A DNA stretch of 64,000 nucleotides from Mycolicibacterium rhodesiae. GTDB taxonomy: Bacteria; Actinomycetota; Actinomycetes; Mycobacteriales; Mycobacteriaceae. The notes beneath the pieces were generated by a model. That model worked only from the letters and a program-made list of their open reading frames with translations, did not search any database and had not been told where the DNA came from. The DNA is taken from NCBI RefSeq assembly GCF_002086695.1, contig NZ_MVIH01000001.1, positions 124,001 to 188,000 of the forward strand, written 5' to 3'. The translations under genes were made by a program, and so were the position numbers. Positions 19,244-27,531 of the stretch are shown here, in pieces; position 1 is the stretch's first letter, and each line of letters starts with the position of its first letter.

Positions 19244-19269
19244 GCTGTGGTAATGGCTAATGTTCGTGC

Positions 19270-20628
19270 ATGCGATTCACAGGTCTGGTATCGGCCACCC
19301 TCGCGATCGTTCTGGCGGCGTGCGGTGGGGGGCCCAAGCCCGACAAACCCCAGTCCCTCGCGCAGAACACACAGGTTGCCAATACGGCGCCGGGCGACAT
19401 CAAGATCACCGGCGATGCATCCACGTCGGTCAACAAGATCGCCGTTCAGGCGATCGCCGACCTGCAGAAGTACTGGGCCACCGAATACCCCAAGCTCTAT
19501 GGCAGCGAATACAAGCCGGTGGCGGGTGGCTTCTTCGCGGTGGTCCCGTCATCCGGCGACTTGCCGCCGTGCGCGTCGGCCGTCGGCGACATCTCCGGCA
19601 ACGCGTTCTACTGCGCCAGTAAGGATGTGGTGGCCTGGGACTCCGCCGGGCTGCTGCCTGATCTGCAGTCGAAATTCGGCGATTTCGTCATTCCGATCGT
19701 GCTGGCCCACGAGTGGGGCCATGCCATCCAGGCCCGGTCGAATTTCACCGCCCGGACGGTGACCCAGGAGTTGCAGGCTGACTGTTTTGCCGGTGGCTGG
19801 GCCAAGCACGCCAAGGACTCCGGGCTCTACAAGGTGAATGCCGCCGAGATGGACAACGCTCTTGCGGGCATCCTCGAGCTTCGAGATTCTCCAGGCACCA
19901 GCAAGATCGATCCCTCGGCGCACGGCAGCGGCTTCGACCGGGTCGGCGCCTTCCAGGACGGCTACGACAACGGGCCCACCGCCTGCAAGGCCTACCGGGA
20001 CGACAACCCGGTCGTCGTCGAGTTGCCCTTCCAGAGCGCGGAGGACGAGGCCGCCGGGGGCGACATGCCGTACGACGCGATGGTCAACGACGTGCCTTAC
20101 GACATCGAGGACTACTGGGCGCACGTTTATCCGGAACTGACCAACGGCGAAGCGTGGGTGCCGGTGAAAGGCCTGGAGCCGTTCGACCCGTCCAACCCGC
20201 CGATGTGCGGTAACACTCGCGCTGAGGGCTACGCGCTGTTCTATTGTGTCCCAGACGATTACATCGGCTGGGAGAACGACGCGATGCGCACCGTGTACAA
20301 CCAGGGTGGCGACTACGCGGTCGCGACGCTGATCGCCACGCAGTTCGGGCTCGCCGCGATGACCCGCGCCAACGACACGTCCGACGACAAGACCCAGTCG
20401 TTGCGCGGCGACTGCTTCGCAGGTTCGTACACGGCAAGTGTCCTGTTGCAGAACCGCAAGGACACCAGCAGCTTCGGCATCTCGCCCGGCGACCTCGACG
20501 AGGCCATCACCGCGCTGCTGGTATTCCGCGGCGACGGTGACGTCGACCGCCAGGGTGCCGGTTACGAAAGGATCCGGCACTTCCACACCGGCGTGCTCGA
20601 CGGAGCGGGTGCCTGCCTGAAGGACTGA
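19270..20628 (+). CDS. Lipoprotein with duplicated neutral zinc peptidase-like domains
   Basis: A 452-residue predicted lipoprotein: signal peptide with lipobox LAAC, Cys18. Residues about 50-240 hold a zinc-metallopeptidase-like domain with HEWGH at 147-151 and downstream ELQADCFAGGWA. Residues about 265-450 repeat the same layout (DIEDYWAHVYPEL parallels the first unit's helix; SLRGDCFAGSYTAS parallels ELQADCFAGGWA), but the HEXXH site reads TQFGL. So one unit looks active and the other not. Anchored outside the cytoplasmic membrane. Related to YpfJ/neutral zinc peptidases; substrate unknown. Confidence 0.85.
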   Translation: MRFTGLVSATLAIVLAACGGGPKPDKPQSLAQNTQVANTAPGDIKITGDASTSVNKIAVQAIADLQKYWATEYPKLYGSEYKPVAGGFFAVVPSSGDLPPCASAVGDISGNAFYCASKDVVAWDSAGLLPDLQSKFGDFVIPIVLAHEWGHAIQARSNFTARTVTQELQADCFAGGWAKHAKDSGLYKVNAAEMDNALAGILELRDSPGTSKIDPSAHGSGFDRVGAFQDGYDNGPTACKAYRDDNPVVVELPFQSAEDEAAGGDMPYDAMVNDVPYDIEDYWAHVYPELTNGEAWVPVKGLEPFDPSNPPMCGNTRAEGYALFYCVPDDYIGWENDAMRTVYNQGGDYAVATLIATQFGLAAMTRANDTSDDKTQSLRGDCFAGSYTASVLLQNRKDTSSFGISPGDLDEAITALLVFRGDGDVDRQGAGYERIRHFHTGVLDGAGACLKD

Positions 20629-20657
20629 GCCTGTGGCCGGTAGCGCCGAGATCTACC

Positions 20658-20771
20658 TCATGGTCGTGGTGGCGCCTCAATCATGACCATGCCGTCGATT
20701 TCGCGCCGGTCGTCGGGTAGCGCCGCCCGCAATGTCCCGGTGAACAGATCCGCAATCTTGTCCTCCGAGAC
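20658..20771 (-). pseudogene. Possible remnant of a small coding sequence
   Basis: On the minus strand a frame without a start codon reads SEDKIADLFTGTL, then RAALPDDRREIDGMVMIE before a TGA. It has protein-like composition and fair third-position GC, but no ATG/GTG/TTG at its head. It may be a decayed 3' end or chance. Not assigned to a family. Confidence 0.2.
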
Positions 20772-20782
20772 CGGTTTCGGGC

Positions 20783-21799
20783 ATGCTCCGGAACGTGGCA
20801 GGCACCGACTCACTGGTTCTGGGCGCGAGCGGTTTCCTCGGCTCGCATGTGACGCGGCAGTTGGTGGAGCGCGGCGACACCGTCCGCGTCATGCTCCGCA
20901 AATCCAGCTCCACCCGTGGCCTCGATGACTTGCCCGTACGGCGCTTCTACGGGGACATCTTCGACGACGCCGGGCTGAAGGAGGCGATGGACGGCTGCGA
21001 CGTCGTCTACTACTGCGTCGTCGACACCCGGGCACACCTGCGCGATCCGGCACCGCTGTACCGCACCAATGTCGAAGGCCTGCGTCACGTCCTCGATGCT
21101 GCCGTGAACGCCGATCTGCGGAAGTTCGTTTTCACCAGCACCATCGGGACGATCGGATTAGGTACCGGTGGCGTCGTGAACGAGGACACCCCGGTCAACT
21201 GGGACGGCAAGGGCGGCGGCTACATCGGCTCGCGGATCGCGGCGGAAAAGCTGGTGCTGGACTACAGCCGCGACAAGGCACTGCCCGCGGTGGCGTTATG
21301 CGTGTCCAACACGTACGGCGCGGGGGATTGGCAGCCCACTCCGCACGGGTCGCTGGTGGCTGCCGCCGCGGCCGGCAAGCTGCCCTTCTATATGGACGGA
21401 ATGGCGACGGAGGTCGTCGGTATCACCGACGCCGCCCGCGCGCTGTTGCTGGCCGCCGACCACGGACGGGTGGGGGAGCGCTACATCATCTCCGAGCGGT
21501 ATCTGCCCTACCGGGAGCTCTATGAGACCGCGGCGCTCGCGGCAGGTCGGCCTGCCCCGCGGTGGGGCATCCCGAAGCCGGTGATGACAGCCGCCGGGGC
21601 CCTCGGCGGCGCCGTCGCCGCGCTGACCGGCCGCGACCTGCCGCTGAATCCGACCACCGTGCGGCTGATGGGGATCATGGCACCGATGGATCACGGTAAG
21701 GCAACCCGCGAAATGGGGTGGCACCCGCGCGATGTGCACGAGTCCATCCGGGAAGCGGTCGAGTTCTTCGGCCGACGACGACGCGAGCGGGCTTGCTGA
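20783..21799 (+). CDS. NAD-dependent epimerase/dehydratase family protein
   Basis: A 338-residue extended SDR. The N-terminal Rossmann motif is LGASGFLGSHVTRQL, then GDIFDDAGLKEAMDGCDVVYY, the TSTIGTIG strand and a YIGSRIAAEKL segment supplying the YxxxK (Tyr near 154). The layout resembles dihydroflavonol reductase / 3-beta-hydroxysteroid dehydrogenase-like enzymes. A GTG four codons downstream is an alternative start. Substrate unknown. Confidence 0.87.
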   Translation: MLRNVAGTDSLVLGASGFLGSHVTRQLVERGDTVRVMLRKSSSTRGLDDLPVRRFYGDIFDDAGLKEAMDGCDVVYYCVVDTRAHLRDPAPLYRTNVEGLRHVLDAAVNADLRKFVFTSTIGTIGLGTGGVVNEDTPVNWDGKGGGYIGSRIAAEKLVLDYSRDKALPAVALCVSNTYGAGDWQPTPHGSLVAAAAAGKLPFYMDGMATEVVGITDAARALLLAADHGRVGERYIISERYLPYRELYETAALAAGRPAPRWGIPKPVMTAAGALGGAVAALTGRDLPLNPTTVRLMGIMAPMDHGKATREMGWHPRDVHESIREAVEFFGRRRRERAC

Positions 21800-21883
21800 G
21801 AATCCCTCAGGTTTGCCGACGGGTGGCTACGCTCGTCACGTGCGTGCGGCCCGGCTGATCCACGGATCACGAAGTGTGGCCGT

Positions 21884-24052
21884 GTGAGCGTCTCGCGTAC
21901 TCGCGATCGGATCGGATTCGCGGCCGGCTTGTTCGGCTGGGTCGCCTTGCCCTACCTGGCCGGGTCGGTGTTGTCGTGGCAGACCTTCGGTGCCGGTATC
22001 GGACCCGCGTTCTTCCCGCCGGCCGGGGTGACGGTGGCGGCCATGCTGCTGACCCGGCGGACGATGTGGCCGGTGATCGTCGCCGCGATCGTGGTGGCGG
22101 AGCTCGCCGTCGACCTTCGCTACGGAGCGGGGTGGCAGTCGGCGGTGGGATTCGCGGTGGCCAACTCAGTGGAGCCGCTTGTCGGAGCCTCGCTGGTGCT
22201 GGCGTGGTGCAAGGGACCGCCTGATCTGCGCAAGCGCGAGGACCTCGCACGATTCGTGGCCGGAGCCATGGTGTTGGGCCCGCTGGCGGGTGGCCTGATC
22301 GGCGGCCTGACCACATCTGCGCACAAGCAGGTCGATTGGGCGCTGGCCGTCTTGCACTGGTGGGCCGGCGACGGGGTCGGTGTCCTGATGATCGGTGCAC
22401 CAATCTTGTTGTGGCCAGTGCAATCCCACATCCTGCGATCGCGGATGCTGGAGACGATCGTGGTCCTCACCAGCATGGCCGTACTGACCTTCGTGTCGTT
22501 CCGTCTCGCGCTTCCTCCTGCTCTGTTCCTGTTGCCGGTGATGGCATGGGCGGCCCTGCGTCTGGACATGATCGGTGCCGCCCTGTGCGGTGGCGCGCTG
22601 GCGTTCACCGCCAACGGCATGGCCAACGCCGGATACTCGACCTTCGAGAACCTTGATCTGCACCGACCGGGTCAGCTGGCGATAGCCCAGGCGTTCATCG
22701 CGGTGGTGGTGCTGGTCGCGATGCTGACCGCGCAGGAAGCCGGGGGACGCGTCACAGCGGTCAGGCAACACCAGGCCGAACAGCGTGAGCGGGCCCGTCT
22801 GGAGACGCTCGCCAACCTCGGCCGACTGCTGTCGGGGGCGTTCACCCAGAAACAGATCGGTGACGCGGTCATCGGTCAGGTGATCAATGACGCAGGCGCG
22901 CAAGCGGTCGCGGTGGGCCTGGTCAGTGATGAGGGCGCCATCCTCGAGTGGGTGGCGATGGGTGGCTATCCCGAATTCATGGTCAACCAGTTCCACGAGG
23001 ATGTGGCGGTCAGTGAGTCCACCGCAGCCACCGATGCGGTCCGCACCGGTCAGCCGGTGGTGATCCGCACGGTCGCCGAGTATCGCCGGCGATACCCCGA
23101 CAACGCCAAGTGGATGGTCGCAAGCGGCGGCGCGGCAGTTGTGAGCTGGCCGTTGACTGTGGGCGGTAAGGCAATTGGTGCGCTGGTGTTGGCGTGGGCC
23201 GACACCCAGCCGCTGGACACCGCGCAGCTCGCCTATACCTCGGCGGTTGCGACGATGATCGGCCAGGCGCTGGTGCGGGCACGAATGTACGCCGATGAAC
23301 ACGCCCGCGCGGCGGTGCTGCAGGCGGCCGTTCTGCCGACCAGCCCGATTCCGATCGACGGAGTGGACGTCGGGGTGAGCTATGAACCCGCCGACCTGGT
23401 GCAGGGTCTTGGCGGCGACTGGTACGACGCGCTCGAATTATCGCACGGCCGAACCTATCTGGCGGTTGGCGATGTGGTGGGCCACGGGCTGCCCGCGGTG
23501 GAGGATATGGCTCAACTGCGCAGTGCTGGGCGAGCACTGGCCCTACAAGGGTTGGCTCCTGCCCAGTTGCTGACGGCGCTCAACGCGTTCACCCGTCACG
23601 CCAGCAACGGAAAATTCGCGACAATGAGTGTGGTGCTTCTGGATTCGTCCTCGGGCACCTTGTGCTACGCCTCGGCAGGGCACCCGCCGCTGTTGCTGCG
23701 GCGAGCGTCGACCGGGACGGTCATCCGGTTGGCCGGTGCGCACGGCCCCGTACTGGGCCCGGTCGAGCGGGCGTCCTACAGCGAAGGCAACGTCACGGTG
23801 AGAGAGGGGGACATCCTCGTCATGTACACCGACGGTCTCATCGAGCGACGCGGCCAGGACATCGAATCGGGAATGGTGCGCGTCGAGCACATCGTCGCCG
23901 ACTGGCGGGGGGACGAGGCTTTGCCCTCGGCATGCCGGGAACTGACCCACACCCTGGCGCCGCCACCCCGCAACGACGATGTCTGCGCGGTCGCCGTCCG
24001 CTTCGGAGCCGGCATCAGCAACAACAACTTTCAGGAATCCACTGACCATTGA
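21884..24052 (+). CDS. MASE1-GAF-PP2C (SpoIIE-type) phosphatase
   Basis: A 722-residue membrane signalling protein. Residues about 10-290 form a MASE1 sensor with some eight membrane segments (FFPPAGVTVAAMLL). About 305-450 is a GAF domain. From about 490 it is a SpoIIE/PP2C Ser/Thr phosphatase with LGGDWYDALE, GDVVGHGLPA, ASAGHPPLLL, MYTDGLIERRG and DDVCAVAVR, so the metal-binding acids are present. Such enzymes act on anti-sigma-factor antagonists. No anti-sigma or antagonist gene is adjacent. Stop overlaps the next start (TTGA), so the two are coupled. Confidence 0.9.
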   Translation: MSVSRTRDRIGFAAGLFGWVALPYLAGSVLSWQTFGAGIGPAFFPPAGVTVAAMLLTRRTMWPVIVAAIVVAELAVDLRYGAGWQSAVGFAVANSVEPLVGASLVLAWCKGPPDLRKREDLARFVAGAMVLGPLAGGLIGGLTTSAHKQVDWALAVLHWWAGDGVGVLMIGAPILLWPVQSHILRSRMLETIVVLTSMAVLTFVSFRLALPPALFLLPVMAWAALRLDMIGAALCGGALAFTANGMANAGYSTFENLDLHRPGQLAIAQAFIAVVVLVAMLTAQEAGGRVTAVRQHQAEQRERARLETLANLGRLLSGAFTQKQIGDAVIGQVINDAGAQAVAVGLVSDEGAILEWVAMGGYPEFMVNQFHEDVAVSESTAATDAVRTGQPVVIRTVAEYRRRYPDNAKWMVASGGAAVVSWPLTVGGKAIGALVLAWADTQPLDTAQLAYTSAVATMIGQALVRARMYADEHARAAVLQAAVLPTSPIPIDGVDVGVSYEPADLVQGLGGDWYDALELSHGRTYLAVGDVVGHGLPAVEDMAQLRSAGRALALQGLAPAQLLTALNAFTRHASNGKFATMSVVLLDSSSGTLCYASAGHPPLLLRRASTGTVIRLAGAHGPVLGPVERASYSEGNVTVREGDILVMYTDGLIERRGQDIESGMVRVEHIVADWRGDEALPSACRELTHTLAPPPRNDDVCAVAVRFGAGISNNNFQESTDH

Positions 24053-25122
24053 GCAACATCGAGGACCGGGCCGCCGAGGTTCCCGGAACACTTGACCCGG
24101 CCGCCGTCCGTGCGCTGACCACCTGGGTGCGCGACAACGGAATCGGTTCGGGCGTAGACGATGTCGAACCACTGACCGGCGGAACTCAGAACGTCGTTGT
24201 GCGGTTACGTGTCGACGACCGTCGCCTGGTGCTGCGGAGGCCGCCGCCCCACCCGCGCCCCAACAGCAATCGCACCATGCAGCGCGAGATCGCAGTGCTG
24301 CAGACGTTGACCGGAAGCCCGGTGCCCCATCCCCGATTCGTGGCCGGCTGTGACGACCTCGGTGTGCTGGGTGTCGTCTTCTATCTGATGGAGGATGTCG
24401 ACGGCTTCAACCCGGCCACCGAGGTGGCCCCCGCGTACGTCGCCGACCCACGGCTGCGGCATCAGGTGGGCCTGAATTACGTGGCAGATCTGGCCCGCCT
24501 GAGTGCGGCGCCGTGGCAGGGTCGCCCGTTGCAGCAGCTGCATCGTCCGGGATCGTTTCTGGCGCGCCAGGTTCCGAACTTCCTCGGGCTGCTCGACAGC
24601 TACCGCCACGAGAGCTACCGACCGGAAATGCTGGAGGTTGGCCGGCTGGCGGACTGGCTTGGTGAGCATCGGCCGCCCGACGGTGAGCCGGGCATCATGC
24701 ACGGCGACGCGCACCTCAACAACGTGCTGCTGCGCCGCGACGCCCCCGAGGTCGCGGCGTTCGTCGACTGGGAGATGTGCACCATCGGCGATCCGTTACT
24801 GGATCTGGGCTGGATCCTGGTGTGCTGGCCGGATGATCCCGACCCGATCAATGCCGGGCGCGAACTGGCCGCGCTCGGTGGGCTGCCGTCGCGCACAGAA
24901 TTGGTCGCCGCCTACGCCGGCGCCGGTGGGCGGCCCACCGAACACCTGAACTGGTACATCGCCATGGCGTGCTTCAAGCTGGCGATCGTCATCGAGGGCA
25001 CGTACTCGCGATATCTGGCCGGCAAAGCACATCGCGAAGCCGGTGAGCGGCTGCATGATTCGGCTAGCCGGCTGATCGGTCTCGGCGTCCAGGTCGCCAC
25101 CGGGGACAACCCGTTCGTCTAG
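24049..25122 (+). CDS. Phosphotransferase (APH family) protein
   Basis: A 357-residue aminoglycoside-phosphotransferase-fold protein. It has the nucleotide loop LTGGTQNVVVRLR, Brenner motif HGDAHLNNVLLRR near 220 and the metal site AFVDWEMCTIGDPLLDLGW. The subfamily resembles ACAD10/FadE36-type kinases rather than drug-resistance enzymes. It starts at TTG within the stop of the phosphatase gene (TTGA). Its stop overlaps that of the convergent zinc-ribbon gene (CTAG). Substrate unknown; probably a hydroxyacyl or small-molecule kinase. Confidence 0.87.
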   Translation: MSNIEDRAAEVPGTLDPAAVRALTTWVRDNGIGSGVDDVEPLTGGTQNVVVRLRVDDRRLVLRRPPPHPRPNSNRTMQREIAVLQTLTGSPVPHPRFVAGCDDLGVLGVVFYLMEDVDGFNPATEVAPAYVADPRLRHQVGLNYVADLARLSAAPWQGRPLQQLHRPGSFLARQVPNFLGLLDSYRHESYRPEMLEVGRLADWLGEHRPPDGEPGIMHGDAHLNNVLLRRDAPEVAAFVDWEMCTIGDPLLDLGWILVCWPDDPDPINAGRELAALGGLPSRTELVAAYAGAGGRPTEHLNWYIAMACFKLAIVIEGTYSRYLAGKAHREAGERLHDSASRLIGLGVQVATGDNPFV

Positions 25123-25256
25123 TGGCCGGGCCGGCTGCCCTGGCCGCAGGTGCACTGCTGGGCGGGTGGCACGTCGCGCATCACCTGGTCGACGTGCTCG
25201 CCACAACCCGCCCAGGTGGTCTTGTGGCAATTGGGGCATTCAACGGGGTAACACAT
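25119..25256 (-). CDS. 45-residue zinc-ribbon-like protein
   Basis: A tiny protein with four paired cysteines: CPNC near residue 7, WAGCGEHV, then CTC near 35, a layout expected to bind one zinc. The ATG at 25256 is preceded by AAGGAG at good spacing. Similar small Cys-rich proteins of unknown role occur in many actinobacteria. The longer open frame upstream is not supported. Confidence 0.7.
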   Translation of the reverse strand: MCYPVECPNCHKTTWAGCGEHVDQVMRDVPPAQQCTCGQGSRPGH

Positions 25257-25288
25257 ATCAACTCCTTCTGGTCGGCAGATTATCTCGG

Positions 25289-25318
25289 TTGCATCGCTGG
25301 GCCGCCGAGGACTAGCCT
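25289..25318 (+). promoter_or_regulatory. Putative promoter of a leaderless leader-peptide transcript
   Basis: A -35 like TTGCAT at 25289-25294 and a -10 like TAGCCT at 25313-25318, 18 bp apart. The expected start point is about 25325, immediately before the leader ATG at 25326. Confidence 0.5.
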
Positions 25319-25325
25319 TGCGGCC

Positions 25326-25370
25326 ATGCATCGTGTGCTTGTCGTAGTAGCTACCCGCAGCGGGGTCTGA
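25326..25370 (+). CDS. Putative Val/Leu-rich leader peptide
   Basis: A 14-codon open frame, MHRVLVVVATRSGV. Five valines and one leucine in 14 codons, with V-L-V-V-V consecutive. It has no Shine-Dalgarno but sits right at a predicted transcription start, so it would be translated from a leaderless end. Its last codons form the left arm of the hairpin at 25341-25408. Classic layout for amino-acid-responsive attenuation ahead of a LeuA-like gene. Confidence 0.6.
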   Translation: MHRVLVVVATRSGV

Positions 25371-25408
25371 TCCAGACCGACCCCCCGCTGTGGGTCGAAT
25401 GCTACGAC
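25341..25408 (+). promoter_or_regulatory. Attenuator-like nested hairpins
   Basis: Outer stem pairs 25341-25365 with 25383-25408: GTCGTAG with CTACGAC (7 bp), then ACCCGCAGCGGGG with CCCCGCTGTGGGT (13 bp, one GU), separated by an internal loop. Inside the apical loop GGTCTG (25364-25369) can alternatively pair with CAGACC (25373-25378); the two structures compete at the base of the loop. No U-tract follows, so control could be on translation or through Rho. Confidence 0.6.
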
Positions 25409-25446
25409 GTCGGTCAGCCTCCGTTCGGATGAGAAGACCGATTCAC

Positions 25447-25905
25447 ATGACCAGCACCATTTCCCAACCGTTACCGCGGTTCTGCGCTCCGTTGCCCTTT
25501 GAGCTGCGTGAACATGCCGAAGCCATGCCGTGGAGCGACTTCACCGCCACGTTCAGCGCCACCGACGGCCCCGTCCAGTTGTGGGCGTGGGAATGCGATG
25601 ACCGTCTCGCCCGCCTCGGCCCGCAGCCCCGCCGGTTCTGTGCGACGCTCGCGATCGGTGACCGCATAGAGAACGCGACCGTGCACGCCAGCGGTCCGGT
25701 CGCGGCGCTGACCGCGATGCTCTACGAGCGCGGGATCGGCGTCGAGATGACCCGCTTCCACCAACTGGCATCCGGACCGCACACCGCGACCTTTGTGCAA
25801 GGCAGCGACGGACGCAGCCGGGAATGGGCGATGGGATGGGCGGAAGATCCCACCCAGTCGGCGCTGCGCGCCGTCATCGCCTGCGCAAACCGGCTGATCG
25901 GCTGA
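25447..25905 (+). CDS. Stand-alone LeuA-type regulatory (dimerisation) domain protein
   Basis: A 152-residue protein without the TIM-barrel of isopropylmalate synthase. Its second half, ENATVHASGPVAALTAMLYERG and AMGWAEDPTQSALRAVIACANRL, looks like the C-terminal allosteric domain of LeuA, which binds leucine. N-terminal residues (PRFCAPLPFELREHAEAMPWSDF) resemble the LeuA linker. Start ATG at 25447 has a weak GAGAAG upstream. The Val/Leu leader and hairpin ahead support a link to branched-chain amino acids. Function unknown: perhaps a leucine sensor or modulator of LeuA. Confidence 0.65.
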   Translation: MTSTISQPLPRFCAPLPFELREHAEAMPWSDFTATFSATDGPVQLWAWECDDRLARLGPQPRRFCATLAIGDRIENATVHASGPVAALTAMLYERGIGVEMTRFHQLASGPHTATFVQGSDGRSREWAMGWAEDPTQSALRAVIACANRLIG

Positions 25906-25912
25906 CCGCCGG

Positions 25913-27394
25913 TCAGTGCAGCGGGCGCAGCACGATCGGCATACCGTCCATCGGCACCGGCATTCCCGCGTAGTCGTAGCGGGGCTGGTAGCCCGGGTGC
26001 GGGAGCTCGAGCCGGTACTTGCGCAGTAGCCGATGCATGACGGTCTTGATCTCCAGCTGCCCGAAGACCATCCCGATGCACTTATGCGCGCCGCCGCCGA
26101 ACGGCGCGAACGCGTAGCGATGCCGCTTGTGCTCGTTGCGCGGCTCGGCGAAGCGATCCGGGTCGAACTTCTCGGGATCGGTCCACAGCTCGGGCAGGCG
26201 GTGGTTCAGTCCGGGCCAGACGTTGACGTTGGTGCCGGCCGGGATGAAGAAGCCCAGTAGTTCGGTGTCGCGCACCGCCTGCCGAACGTTGAACGGCAAC
26301 GGAGTGACCATCCGCAGCGACTCGTTGATCACCAGGTCGAGGGTCTCCAGTTTCTCGAGCGCCTCGATGTCCAGCGGCCCGTCGCCGAGCCGGTCGGACT
26401 CGTCGCGGCAACGCTCCTGCCACTCGGGGTTGGCGGCGAGCTGGTTGGCCATCGTGGTGAGCGTCGACGTCGAGGTGTCGTGCGCGGCCATCATCAGGAA
26501 GATCATGTGGTTGACGATGTCGTCGTCGGTGAACTTGTTGCCTTCGTCGTCGGCGGTGTGGCACAGCACCGTCAACATGTCGGTGCCCTCGGCGTTGCGG
26601 CGTTCCTTGAGGCGCTCGCTGAAGTAGTCCTCCAGCACCTTGCGGGCCTGCAATCCACGCCACCACTTGAACGGCGGAACGGATGTGCGGATGATCGCCC
26701 CGCCCGCGCGGGTGGTCGTGGTGAACGCCGCGTTCACCTTGGTCACCAGGTCGTGGTCGGAGCCGGGCTCGTGGCCCATGAACACCACCGAGGCGATGTC
26801 GAGGGTGAGTTCCTTGACCGCCGGATGGAACAGGAAGCGTGGGTCGTTGGTCACCCAGTCGTTGGCGATGACCTGGGAGGCGACCCGGTCGATGTGCTCG
26901 ACGTAGCCGGACAACCGGGTGCGGGTGAACGCCTCCTGCATGATGCGCCGGTGGTACATGTGCTCGTCGAAGTCGAGCATCATCAGGCCGCGGTTGAAGA
27001 ACGGACCGATGACCGGATGCCAGCCCTTCTGCGAGAAATCCTTGTTCTTGTTCGAGAACACCGCCTGGGTGGCATCGGGTCCCAGCGCGGTCACCGCGGG
27101 CAGGGCCGGGGAGTAGGCGTAGTGGATCGGTCCGTACTTGCGGTAGACCTGCAGCAGATACTCGGGACCGCCGCGGAAGGTCTCGACCATGTGGCCGAGA
27201 AGGGGAAGCCCCGAATCGCCCATGACGGTCTTGAGGCCGCTGCCCGCGGGCGGCTGGGCCAACTCGAACTGGGGCCAATCGCGCTCACGCAGCCGCTTCT
27301 CGACCGCACCCATTCCCGGGATGGTGTTCAGGGTGGGCGTGAACCGGCGACGAGCCTGATCCAGCAGGTAGTGGGGGGTACTGATGGTCGCCAT
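25913..27394 (-). CDS. cyp136: Cytochrome P450 CYP136 family
   Basis: A 493-residue P450. The I-helix reads MAAHDTSTST, the ExxR motif is ESLRM, and the haem-binding loop is FAPFGGGAHKCIGMVFG with Cys as thiolate ligand. It resembles CYP51/CYP136-type enzymes, monooxygenases expected to act on sterols or other lipids with ferredoxin as donor. The ATG at 27394 has GAGGAG upstream; the frame extends further but without RBS. Divergent from a TetR-SDR operon, the same order as Rv3059/Rv3058c/Rv3057c. Confidence 0.92.
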   Translation of the reverse strand: MATISTPHYLLDQARRRFTPTLNTIPGMGAVEKRLRERDWPQFELAQPPAGSGLKTVMGDSGLPLLGHMVETFRGGPEYLLQVYRKYGPIHYAYSPALPAVTALGPDATQAVFSNKNKDFSQKGWHPVIGPFFNRGLMMLDFDEHMYHRRIMQEAFTRTRLSGYVEHIDRVASQVIANDWVTNDPRFLFHPAVKELTLDIASVVFMGHEPGSDHDLVTKVNAAFTTTTRAGGAIIRTSVPPFKWWRGLQARKVLEDYFSERLKERRNAEGTDMLTVLCHTADDEGNKFTDDDIVNHMIFLMMAAHDTSTSTLTTMANQLAANPEWQERCRDESDRLGDGPLDIEALEKLETLDLVINESLRMVTPLPFNVRQAVRDTELLGFFIPAGTNVNVWPGLNHRLPELWTDPEKFDPDRFAEPRNEHKRHRYAFAPFGGGAHKCIGMVFGQLEIKTVMHRLLRKYRLELPHPGYQPRYDYAGMPVPMDGMPIVLRPLH

Positions 27395-27428
27395 CGACGC
27401 TCCTCGGAAACAGAGAACAGGCATTCTT

Positions 27429-27448
27429 GCCGGCCAGGTGTGGCCGGC
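27429..27448. promoter_or_regulatory. GC-rich inverted repeat in the cyp136/tetR divergent region
   Basis: Perfect seven-base arms GCCGGCC and GGCCGGC around AGGTGT, 35-54 bp before the cyp136 start. Confidence 0.4.
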
Positions 27449-27479
27449 ACCACAGGTTTCCTCCATCCTGGCCAACTTT

Positions 27480-27495
27480 CTTGACGCATGTCAAG
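27480..27495. promoter_or_regulatory. Palindromic operator candidate between cyp136 and tetR
   Basis: CTTGAC-GCAT-GTCAAG, perfect six-base arms with a four-base centre, in the 137-bp divergent region. A likely binding site for the adjacent TetR protein. Confidence 0.55.
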
Positions 27496-27531
27496 TTTCA
27501 CTTCGCCCCCGGCGTGGTGCAAGGTGAACGG

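Noticed and set aside
27429..27495. CRISPR-like or IS-end interpretation of the repeats near cyp136
   Set aside because: Only two unrelated palindromes, no repeated spacers and no transposase.
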